From Heliocidaris tuberculata (taxonomy: Eukaryota; Echinodermata; Echinoidea; Camarodonta; Echinometridae), in NCBI GenBank assembly GCA_025618425.1, contig CM046832.1, positions 62,166,608 through 62,230,607 of the forward strand: 64,000 nucleotides of DNA, given 5' to 3'. This document shows positions 35,183 through 46,389 of this stretch, in pieces (position 1 is the stretch's first letter; every line of letters starts with the position of its first letter). Below the pieces are notes generated by a model that searched no databases, was not told the DNA's origin, and was given only the letters and a program-made list of their open reading frames with translations. A program made the translations under genes and the position numbers.

Positions 35183-37000
35183 TAATTATGAATATTATCG
35201 ATTTACTTCTGATATCTATGCAGTATAATACATTATACATCTACATTAATACAACCTCTTGTTTGGGTTTTATGGAAGTGTTGGAGTTTAATTTAATTTC
35301 ATTATTTTATATGCCAAATATTATATATTTTGCAGCAAATGCAAAAATAGCGTATTATTAATCAGCTCTTTTAAAATGCATGATAAGATATTATCGCTCT
35401 CTTGAACATTGAATCTATATTAAAAATAACATATTTTTATCATTTCATAACAGATGGAAAATATTGTTTTGCTATAAACCTATTTTATAAGTATGTCCTG
35501 TATAATCAGAATTATTTTTTTGTTTATTTTATTGTTTATATTATGTACATGTATATGTTTTGTTATATATTTGTAATATATTGCAAAGTCAAGAGCAGTA
35601 CCTAATAATATGTTTTTGCAAAGAAAAAAAATATGTAAATATGATAAACTTGCAACAATACATAGAATCTAGGAAGATTACCCTTTGAACAATAATCCAA
35701 TTTGGCCAAAAGAACAAGGTGAATATAATCATAATAATTCATATGTTTTAATCCCTATCTTTTCTGTTCTGAATCAATGACATAAACTGATTGCATTTAG
35801 AAAATATTATGATGATACGATTCCTCCAAAGGAGATGGCGCGTTCAATTTGTTGACAAAATAATATTCGGGAATATAACGGGCTAAGAGGCTTTGCAGAA
35901 AACCTATCGATCACACATACCTTACTTGAATATCAATGAGTATCATGGGTACTTTCAGGAGAACAATAAAAAAAGGTAAACGATCAAATTTGAGGCCGAT
36001 TATGGTCAGGTTATCACTTCGCTGTGATTTGTTAGACAGATGATCCATTACCGATTCTATCAAATGTTCATTTTTTTCTTTTGAATTTCACAGACAATAT
36101 GCATTTGCTGGTTGTTCCTGATTTTATTGAAATTCTTTCAATAGTATTCAAGCTAGTGCATGTAGCATTGGTTCAGCAGATGTATTTCAGAGTGAAATAT
36201 ACATTTTTTAAAATAGAAATCAGAAGGGGAAAGAATTAGAAAGTTAAAATATTGATTAGAGATGATGAGATAATACAAAGTCATGATGAGGTTGGTCAAA
36301 TTTATGGTAATTTGGGAAGTTTATGGGATACCCCCTCCCCCGCACCTACATCGTCCAACGTCTCATAAATTGTGAATTATTGTTAATATCGTTATAATTG
36401 CCACCAGAACGAGCCAAGTTGTTCTAAAAAGCATAAGATTTGCAAAAATGGAATTGAATGAATAGTCTGACTTCGCAATATGTATAATAATAATAATAAC
36501 ACTAATAATAATAATAATATACAACATTTATACAGCGCTTGATACAATGATCCTAAGGGTATTAAAAAGAGTATATTTTACGTATCATAGTCTTCAAATT
36601 TAAGACAATGAATATTCTCTCAGGCACATTTATCAGTTTATTTGACTACTGAAACACTGAATCCTTTTATTTCTTCATAATTCTATACCTTTAAGTCTTT
36701 TCTTTCTGTTGTAAGATAACGTTTGGTGGGACAAAAAACTGCCAAATTGCTATTTCTTAATAATGATTGTAGACAAACGTTCTTTTTAAAATGCAAATCA
36801 AACCAATTTTGCTTTCTCTCTCCTAATGGGATGAATTTTCGATTCAATTTCGAGAATTTTTTGATGATTTGGAGGAGAGTGTTTCTCGATTTTTAATCTC
36901 CTGTTGGTAGTCAGAAACAATTTGCCAAGGGATACAACTTGAGCTTTAGACGTGTCAGGTAGACATTTGGTCGGACAACTTCGTCAGGTTCTCGATCTCC
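35183..37000. other. Intron 1 segment with LINE-type tail fragment
   Basis: At 36486-36550 (minus strand) an (ATT)n run follows CAAGCGCTGTATAAATGTTG, a 3' tail of the LINE/SINE type described at 6.24 and 32.14 kb. The remainder is AT-rich, and no exon is recognised. Confidence 0.55.
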
Positions 37001-37345
37001 TTCTACTTCTTTTATGCCTTGGAGGAGTGCAACCAGTCCATTAACACTTTCTCTTCGTGCCCCTCCTAATCTCTCTCACTTCCTTCTGTTTTCGAGGAGT
37101 TCTCACTCCAGTCACATACAATTCACAAACGAATTCAGACTAATTTGGCGAAACGTGCGAGCGAATTATTTCGCGGGACAAGCGCTGGTCGCGAGGCAAT
37201 GGCGGTGCAGTGGCAGTCACGGCTTTTATCAGGCACACGAACGCTTGGGCCCCGCAGAGAGTCGGCGGGGTGATGTATCACCTCTGCGTCAAGGCGCGCT
37301 GTCCCAGAAACCGCGTATCCACCTTACAATCAACCACGATTTCAA
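37001..37345 (+). promoter_or_regulatory. CpG-containing non-repetitive island, candidate enhancer
   Basis: This is clearly GC/CpG-richer than its surroundings and lacks repeats. It contains GAAACGTGCGAGCGAATTATTTCGCGGGAC and GCCCCGCAGAGAGTCGGCGGGG-type patches in succession. A frame across it (37014 onward) stays open but runs into a CT microsatellite and looks like no known protein. It could be conserved regulatory DNA or an unrecognised exon. Confidence 0.3.
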
Positions 37346-40230
37346 TTCCCTCTCTCTCTCTTTCTCCCTCTCTCTCTCTCTCCCTCTCTTTCATCATCAC
37401 TCCTCCATTCTCCATATTTCTCTCCCCATCTCTCTATCTATCCCTTACATTTTGTTTCGTTTCTTCACCCTCTCTCTCTTTCTCTCTTTCCTCCTTTTGT
37501 CTCAATGTTCATCTTCTTTTCTGATTAGTTTTCTTTCTCTCTAAAATGGATACCTCCAATCATATCATCTTTAAACCCTCAATTTAAACGCTTGTATCGT
37601 GTAAAACCTGTTCCATGTCACATTTTTCAAATTTGTGTCTCCCACCCTCTCCAATTTCTTAGCTTGCCTACTTTGGTATCTTACAAAATTGTTTGTTTTT
37701 TTCTGATATATTAATGGTGTTGTTAATTGTGACTTTGATTTTTTTTTTAAGCCCTATCCCCCCCCCCCCCCTCTCTCTCTCTCTCTATTTCTCTCTCTGT
37801 CACTCATTAAAAAAAAATCCAGTCAGTTTGTGTACTAAACTCTGCCCCGCTTTTTCTTGCTTGTGTTTGCCTATTTTTTTTTCTGACGAGGTTTTCAAAA
37901 TCTTGTTTGGCCTTTTCAATGGTGTTTCGTCTAAATGTAAACTCCATTTGAACTGCTTTCTTTCTGTCTTTCTCGTATTCTCTCTTTCTCTCTGATTCAT
38001 TCCAACAATGCTATTTCTCATGTATACACTTCATTGTTGTTTTCTGTATTACCCCCCCCCCCTCCCCATTCACACGTAAACGCACACGTAAACGCACACG
38101 CACAGTATACCCACCCACACACACATCTCCGAAATTAGGCTTAGGCCCAGAAGCTAGCAAGCGAATAAGGCACGCATTTTCTCTTTGGTGGAAAGCGTAC
38201 TTGGCTTGAGGGTGATTCGGTGCTTTCCCTACAATTTGCTTGTTAAAACGTCACCAATCTGTGGTAAGTCTACCATGATACCCCTCGCAAATACAATGGA
38301 TTCCACTCCACTCTGCTACATGCCAACCACAGAAACACAATGAAAAGGAGGGTTACTTAAATGTGCTACCAATTAAGATTCAGGCAACGATTGAAGTGCT
38401 CGAGTCGTCCAAGTTTGGAGAAAAAAATCCAATTAAGCAAAAGTGCCGTCAAGATTTTTTTTGGGGGAAAAAAAGATGTTTAAGAAAGAAAATTGCGAAG
38501 GAAAGGGAGAGAAGGAGAGAGGTGAAACTGTCGCCGCGTAGAGAGAAAGTTTAATTCCTTATCCTTAATCAACGGTGAAGCGATTACAACATTACAAGTA
38601 TAACCTTACTACTGACGTATTTTCTTTTACAGCTGAGTCAAAAATGGTTTCGGGAAAAGGTGACAAAAAAGTAAAACGCGAAATGGAATCCAAAGTTTTA
38701 TGTGTACTGTTCTATTTATACCTGGATCATGTAGAGGAGAGTAATGATAGGCTTAAGATCTGTTACAACACTAAATGAAAATAACGAAATAAACAAATGA
38801 AGTTATCCATTTCAAAAATATCAATGATTTCCTCTTTTATAAACAACAATGGAAAGAAGCAAATGAAAATAAACTGACAAAAAATGTGTGTATAAGCGTG
38901 TCTCAGTTAATATTATGCCTTAAATAAAATATTTGCTCCATGGTTATTACTTATTTGTAAGTCAAAGTGATAGCTGCTATCATTTTACGGACTATGATAT
39001 CAGAAACATAAGTATATCATTCATCGTAATTCCTTCATTTGTTATCAACATGTCTACCCCCATACCCCTGTACTCACTGCGTAAGTAGTGAATTCGGAAA
39101 CCAAGAAGGAACTAGATAATAACTATGCTAGCGGAGGTTCCAACTCGGGTGAGGGGTTAGTCACAAGACCACGAATAGTTATAATTAAACAGTTACACAA
39201 AATAACATCAATCAACACTTAATCTTTATTATAGTCTAATAAATAAAAGATAATATTTCGAATTAAACAATAATTAGAATAACCTAACTAGTATGCGATA
39301 TCGCGACTTGTACTGATTAACTGTTGCATCAGTTACTGACGACGGGGGCGACGATGCGAGCGGGAAGGACGATGACGCTAGGTAGAAGAAATTCAGGAAC
39401 ATGTGTGGTGATGATTCGAAGTAACATCACTAGACAAGAGCGTAAACGAGAATATATGAAGGAACGACAGGAACATTGTGTTTCAACTGGAACGAGACTC
39501 GGGAACACTGGAACGAACTTTACAAATGGGTCAAAGGTGCCCAAGTGCCGCTGACTTTTAGAGAAAGATAACTTCCGCTACACTACTGCAATGTTCAAAC
39601 TTCATAACTTTCTTATTTCTTATCGGATTTTGCTCAAACTTTGACTGATTTGTTTCTTGAATTCTTCTGCTTCTTTTAAAACCAACTTGTAATCAGGATA
39701 TCACATACCCTCTCTTCTTACTAAGTATAATAGTAGATTATTAAGACCTAATCTATGGTGGCATGAAAGGAGGATTAGAGATATGAATGGAATAAAAGAC
39801 AAAAGAGTTTGGGCAAAGGTGAGAATGAACTAACATAATATACCAGCACATATTATAAATCTGTGCACATTAAAAGAGATGAAGGAAAAGGCATAGACGG
39901 GAAGAAAGGAAGAAAGACAGACAGAGAGAGAGAGAGAAAGAGAGAGAGAGAATAGATAATAGGAAGGTAAGTAATCTAAAAAATATCTACAATACAGGGC
40001 ACATTTCATGCCCACTGCATTTTGTATAGCCATCCTGTAAAGGATAGAGTTAGTCATCCAACAAGATGGATAGATCGACCTGTCTGAAACAGTTCTTGTA
40101 TAGCACATATAATATAACGTCCCTATGCGCTTCCAAAGGTTTGGATATTGTTTAGCTAACAAAAGAATCCAAATTTAAAAGAGTTAAATTAATAAAAAAA
40201 TCATAATAGAACTTACGAAAAGTGTTCGCA
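37346..40230. other. Intron 1 segment: CT tracts, poly-C, MITE arm
   Basis: CT tracts lie at 37349-37520 and 37771-37800, the latter preceded by C12. A C10 run lies at 38053-38062, with ACGCAC words after it. 39320-39560 is a GC-richer stretch with an open frame of 76 codons (39324-39554) that I do not recognise. Next to it, at 39597-39697, is one arm of the 9.25-kb MITE in inverted orientation. GA repeats lie at 39917-39951. A SINE-tail scrap (ATATAACGTCCCTATGCGC) lies at 40100-40150. Confidence 0.5.
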
Positions 40231-40449
40231 TACATTCTAAACCATGTTACGTAAAAATTTACTCAATATTGGATAAAAAAGGGAACATGCATGTTTGTTG
40301 GGGGAGGGGGGAATGTATTGGGTAAACTTTACCCAATTTTGGGTAGCTTTCACCAATATTAAGTAAGATTTTACCATACATTTTTTACCATACATGTTCC
40401 CTTTTTACCCAATATTGGGTAAAGTTTTACCCAGCTCCTTTAGAGTGTA
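40231..40449. mobile_element. MITE with ~60-bp inverted ends, TACAYTCTAAA termini
   Basis: The left end is TACATTCTAAACC and the right end is the inverse of TACACTCTAAAGG. Both arms contain TTTACCCAATATTGG-like and GGGAACATGCATG-like words, matching over about 60 bp. The interior is a GGGTAAA/TTTACCC-rich palindromic stretch. A partial copy lies at 17501-17579. TA-bounded termini would fit a mariner-like non-autonomous element, but that assignment is tentative. Confidence 0.75.
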
Positions 40450-43400
40450 CCCATAACACATGGGGTTATAAATAAATAAAATCCTTGTAAAAAGCTTTCA
40501 TATACTTTCCCAGCAGGCATGTGTTATTAATTCAAAGTGGTATACAACATTGCTTCAACATCGCAAGTTTTAAAAGGTCGAAAAGATCCTAAATTTCTTC
40601 TGGGTTAATACTTCCTTACTGTGTCTTAATCTAGACCACAATTCAATCACTGAAAAGAACAGATACTAGCATTAATAAAAAATGATCTAATATGATTTTA
40701 GAAGTAGTCTGTCATCCTTGTTAGGAGGGGATCGCAATTTCTTTTGCGAATAAACAAAATTACCAAGGTGTATATGCTTAGAGGTTTCGGGAATAATTCA
40801 TTGACTTTTACAACTGCTGTGTTTGAAAATCAATCACTTGCCTTGAAATCGCTCCAAGGATCGCAAAATGTTTTCTGATATCTTACTCGGGTGTCGTCTC
40901 ATCATTTCCCCCTGTCTCATCCTCCACGAAGCTTGTTCTCAGCCGTCTTTCCCCCTCCGGATTCACTTATTTTCACCCTCCTTTGGAACCGGTTTTGCGA
41001 TAAATCTTATTTCGGTGCTAATCTGCAATTCATAAGTGTATATGTGTCTCCTTGGGCTCAGACGTTTGCCTTATTCTCTACGTACGTATTGAAAACGAAG
41101 GCAAAATGCCATGAAAATAGATGATCGTCCCGGGGCAGATGCGGCAAGTGCACGATTTGCGCAACAAATCGCCGTGGGAATATAGATATACCCTACACAA
41201 AATAAATGCATCTGGGACTAGGAACGTAAGGGTATCTGGTAAAGAAAGTTGAATGTAGCAACAAAAAAAGGGACTAACAATTACTGGTTGTTGGAGGAGA
41301 AATGTTCAAAAAGTCGGAAAATGATCTGTTATTCCATATAATTATGTTACTCTTTGAACTTTTACTTTTGGATGAGACAATTTCCTGCAAGGTTTTGCTC
41401 GAATGAATGCCGTCCTGTAGCTTGTTCATTACAGTGGTTAATGTTCTTGTCAGCGACTTGATAATAATCAGTCTAAATTTTAATTTGGTACAATAAACCC
41501 CGTTGACATTTTTCACCCAATTAAGATTCGTAAATCAATAATCAGTATAGTGTTAGGCCTGCTTCTATTGACAATAAACCCAGATTTCTTTTAGCATGCT
41601 TGCATGTTCACTCATGAATTGGGGGGGGGGCTGAAATATTATCGGTTATTACAGAAACAAACTCAGAATAGGAGGTTGCACATATTTTACTTAAGTTTGA
41701 AATAAAATGTCAAATATAATACAAATAGCAACTTCACATCATGCTTGTAACATTTAAGCATAAATATATGTAAAATTACTGCTTTAAATGTGATTGTTAC
41801 GTGTGTATAAATAGATATTTGCAATAGATCAACAATGTGTTGCCTAATTTAACATAAGCCTTTTTTACTTTTGATGATTTGTAAATTGTCTGAACAAAAA
41901 TTTAATTTGGAGCGTGCACTGTTATGAAACAATAATCATAATATGCCTGGATAACGCAAAGGTAAGATCTTGCTGGAAATAACACATCAAAACAAATAAG
42001 CACATGTATGGGGACTAAGAGGTATTAAGGTGGCAAATTAAAAGGGAAAAAGATGCTTCAAGTCAAATTTAGGTACTTCAGAAATCAATTTAGGAAGCTT
42101 TAATTTTTTCACAATGAAATTTTAAAAAATAAGAGAAAGCTAAGAGATTACTTTACCCCTTTACTTGTACTAATATATACACCCAACTTCTTCAAACTAA
42201 AAAAGGAATATAATTTACATTTACTGACTCTTGGCGATTGAAGATAGTGATGGGGTTTTCTGCACCACGGCGAGGATATTAAAGCCGATGCAGGAATTTC
42301 CTCCCAGAGAGAAGGGGATCCAAATTCACTGGGGCTGTACGAGATCTCGTGCAGCTTAGAGTAAGTGAAATATTTGTGTAAGTTATAAACACACATAGAT
42401 CCATCATAACCTTGGCTTCACACCTGGGTCAATTAAACACAAGCGCCATCTCAATTACATTATGTAGAGAGAAAAAAATCCGTGAGTTTTAATTCAGACT
42501 TAACGCCCAAACAAGATTTTCGAACGCATGACGAAAACATGGCGTGTTAACGACGCGCGCTTGGGGCTGCTTTGGAGTTGATGGCGTTCAAAGTAGTTTA
42601 CACTCGGAAAATCTCTTTCCGAGTCTGTCTCTGGGTCGAGAAGAATGATGGACAGCTCTTTATCTTTCTTTCATCCACAAGTCAAAACATCTTCACCATC
42701 CGCCCTTCCCCCCATCCATTTCCCTTTCCTGCCCAAAGTTGCCTTGATCTGCATATAGCGCCACCCCCGTCTTCTGTAGACAAGATGGACTGATTTTTGT
42801 TATGGTCACTGTCCTATGACATGTATACGTCCAACGAATCGTTCTGACATATAGCTATAAGCTACTTAGAAACATAGAAATGAAATTGGTGTTATGAATT
42901 ATTTTGAGAGACAATTTACGGTATCGTATTTTAGCATAGGACGCTTATTGAAAGACAGAAGTTTGGGTCGAAAAAGGCAGGTAGATATTATTTTCCATTT
43001 CCTAAATGCGAAAGGCGAGTTTAGACTGTGACACCAAAATGCATTGCTACTAAACGATGTCTCTGATATTAATTGTATGATTTAGAATTACAGAGGTGAA
43101 TAAATTTCCAAATCCTTGTTGTAGGAGGAAGATGTTGTAGAGAAAAAAAAGTGGAGGAGGGTTGCTGTAGGCTTCAAGTTGGTAGAATGTTTCTGCTATC
43201 GTGGGATATAGATGTCGATGTTTTTACAGATTGTTTGAATGATTTTGAATTGCGAGATCGCACCACCACCTGTCTTCATCACATTAAAAGTTTTTTTGCC
43301 CGGTTCGGTGTACGCAATCAACGTTAGTAATCGCTCAATGATGGATATGGGATGTCAGAAACGCACCACCTAATCAACACTATTACCTCTCTCTCTCTCC

Positions 43401-44128
43401 TCTCAGGCTCACAGTGCAATCATCGACCCATCCACCATACATCCACGATGTGCTACTATACACTGTTAATCCTTACCTTCTAAGTCATCAGAAGTTTCCT
43501 AGATTTGTCCATTTTGGATGTCTGAACTATACCTGGTCTTGAATCACATTAAAAAATTCATGAAAATGACATGTACATGTAGATTCATATATGTTTCTGT
43601 CTTCAATTTGAATTTATTAACAGGCCCGAGATGATAATTTAAATAAGGTGATTGTACTTCAAGTGCTGTTAAGCAGTGCCTGAATAAACATGATAAAGGA
43701 CATCTTTATATTCGATAGACGGAGCTATGCCCAATTTTCTTCATTTTGTCCGATTACTTGTAGTAGTAGGCCTAATCATTCTTTACCACAAAATACAAAA
43801 CATTATTTCGTTTGGCATAAAAAATACCTCATATACCTGTGATTGACCTACAATATAGTATTGCGTTATTCAAGCTTTTCCCCATTATTTCTCAGAATCT
43901 AGAAATATTGTATAGCATCGATAAAACACAAAAATAAATTAGTCAGATTCCATTGATTTTAATTAATCTGATAATAACGAGATACCAAAAATCAGAACTT
44001 CTGTCTGTGTTTTTTTCCAAATCTTTCTCCCTCTATCTCTCTATTTCTTTCCCTATCTCGATTTATATCTGTATCTAAAATTCTCTGGATTTCTTTCTAT
44101 CACTCTGTCTCCTTTTCTCTATCTGTTA

Positions 44129-44130
<2 letters not shown>
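40450..44130. other. Intron 1 segment, no exon recognised
   Basis: It contains a G10 run near 41621-41630. A GC-richer patch at 42540-42660 (GACGCGCGCTTGGGGCTG) is a weak candidate regulatory block. No protein-coding or RNA gene is recognised. Confidence 0.4.
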
Positions 44131-44193
<63 letters not shown>

Positions 44194-44226
44194 TGCCTCC
44201 TACATCCCTCTCTCTCTCTCCCCCCT
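44131..44226. repeat. Long (CT)n microsatellite
   Basis: An almost pure CT run of about 29 copies at 44132-44190, followed by TGATTGCC and a second short CT/C tract to 44226. Confidence 0.95.
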
Positions 44227-45495
44227 CCCTCAGAATACAATATTGACAAAGCACATACAGTGAAAACATACTAGTACCCAGTACAGTATACCCGGATAAA
44301 GATCAACAAATACGAGACGGACTTCATCTTGTTTGCATGTCCATGAGTGACCGAGATCTTTGCGGGATATTCCCCCGTGTGGCTTGTCATAGTAGCCGGC
44401 CGAGCAGGTTTATTGGGACAAACTCACTGGCATGACTGGCGCACATTATTATACAGACGGAAAAGGACAACCGGGGAGGAGTGCTTTGTGGGCTGGGGCA
44501 AATATGTTATTTGGATTGCCCTCTTAACATGCTTTAAGGGGGAAATCCGAGGAGATGTAGAAATTTAGACATGGAGACAGAAGAGATGGATGTAGAAATA
44601 GACATCATACACACAAAATAAGTACATGTACATCGAGGACGAGAAGGATAGGGTGGGAGATAGAGTGAACTGTGGGACGGTAGGGGAGGAAATTTTTCTA
44701 CAGTTCTTTTCCTCTGCTTCGAAGCTAAAACACCCCCACCCCTTTTCTCTTTTCATACAATCATGTTCAGTGAACATAACATAAATTTTGAAAGCTGAAT
44801 AATGCATGTCTATATACTTCGCTTACAGTCAGTTTCAGGTCGTACTTCCGTCTTACAAATAAACAAAAATGGAGGGTTCATTAGAATCCGAATGCTTGTA
44901 AGATATCCTCTAAGGCACTTCAGTTTTCATTTGTCTGAATGCTGCAGACACTCAGTAAAAGATTACTGATATGACTTTTGTTTTAAATCAATCACGATAT
45001 GATGTTAATGATGCTAACCTTAATACCAAAGCTATTTTCTAAAGAAAACTAAGAAATAATCGTACCGGGAAAATCTGCCATAGCTCGTAGAAAAGAGCAT
45101 GCCGTGTACATCCTCGTTTTAAGACCGTTGCATAACTTATACGCTTCAACCATGAGTTTGAACGAAGTTGCATTTTAGGTTTCATTTTTGCCCATTTATT
45201 ATCGAAATATGAAATAGTGTAATATTATATGCAGGTTCTAAAAAGTAATTTATAGTGTGAAATCAGATTTGCAGGGTAGTGTTCCAGTCGAAAGGCCAAA
45301 TCCGTTTTGAAATGTGACGATTTTTTTCAGATCACTCGAACACATGTCCAGATTGTTGTTGGATTTTGTATTATCAAAACTAATCAGAATGTTAATGAGG
45401 GGGGCTTACACATATTCATGTGTAGTTGCAAACATGAATTGTAAACATAATTTCTCCCTAAACCTGCTCGTACTCGATCGTAGGATGTGCGATGG

Positions 45496-45496
<1 letters not shown>
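44227..45496. other. Intron 1 segment with GC-richer patch and one copy of a 53-bp repeat
   Basis: 44300-44560 is GC-richer and non-repetitive, with an open frame of 73 codons (44347-44568) I do not recognise. 45117-45169 is the first copy of a 53-bp sequence repeated at 46148-46200. Here it is uninterrupted and is followed by GCATTTTAG. Confidence 0.45.
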
Positions 45497-45533
<37 letters not shown>

Positions 45534-45967
45534 TACGTCTCGTCCCCTGATCGGGAGCTTCATGCATAGAGCTGGTGCATGCTGGGATAGCCCATGGCGG
45601 ATGACTTTTCAGACGACGGAAGCAAGAAGGGACAGCTTTACTTGCGGAAATTGTTCACACGAGCTTTGTTTTCTGAAGTGTCATGTCTAACGGCGACATA
45701 TACTTTAAAAGGTTTAATTTGAACACCTTTTCCCCCTCCCTCTACTTTTTTCATGGTGTCTTTCTCCTCTCATTGCTACACATATCTTATTAGCTTTCTC
45801 TCTCTCTCTCTCTCTCCCTCCCTCCCTCCCTCTCACACTTTCCCATTTCCACGTTCTCTATATCCTTCCCATCTCCACATTTTATTTTTTCTTGATTTCT
45901 TACTCTTGTACTCACATTTTCTTTAATACAACATCTCAACATCAATTGTTGAACTTTATCCATTTCG

Positions 45968-46000
<33 letters not shown>

Positions 46001-46058
46001 ACTACTACATAAGCATTTTCCATTTTTCTCCATCTCTCTAGCTATATCTATCTACATG

Positions 46059-46105
<47 letters not shown>

Positions 46106-46110
46106 TTACA
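45497..46110. repeat. T34 homopolymer and CT/ACT microsatellites
   Basis: T34 lies at 45497-45530. CT tracts are at about 45797-45830, 45969-45992 and 46060-46105, with (ACT)6 at about 45991-46008. Between them, 45545-45690 is unique sequence with no recognised gene. Confidence 0.85.
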
Positions 46111-46199
46111 CGTTAATTTGTAATTTCGAAGTCCCTTTACTCTTGGATTTTAAGACCATTGCATTACTTATACGCTTCAACCATGAGTTTGAACGAAGT

Positions 46200-46389
46200 T
46201 AACACGATAAAAACTAGTTTCGAAAAATAAACTCAAGGGCAATTTCAAAGGCCTATTGTATTGCCCACAGAAATCAGGTTTTGGATTACGTAATACGCCA
46301 TTGTAATGTTAGCACATTTCTAAAGGTGATAGACAGGGCTACTGAAATTGCCTTCAGTTGATTTTTCGAAAGTAGTTTTTATCTTGTTA
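46200..46389. mobile_element. Foldback MITE inserted in a duplicated sequence
   Basis: The left arm starts TAACACGATAAAAACTAG and the right arm is the inverse of TAACAAGATAAAAACTAC. Pairing runs about 48 bp on each side and includes TTTCGAAAAAT and GGCAATTTCA. The element interrupts the second copy of a 53-bp repeat: the flanks GAAGTT and GTTGCATTTTAG are joined as GAAGTTGCATTTTAG at the uninterrupted copy (45164-45178). The duplication at the insertion point is GT or GTT, depending on how the ends are drawn. Confidence 0.85.

Noticed and set aside
38638..39560. Possible LTR or transposase remnant with a basic 76-codon frame
   Set aside because: No terminal repeats, primer-binding site or conserved transposase/RT motif could be identified.
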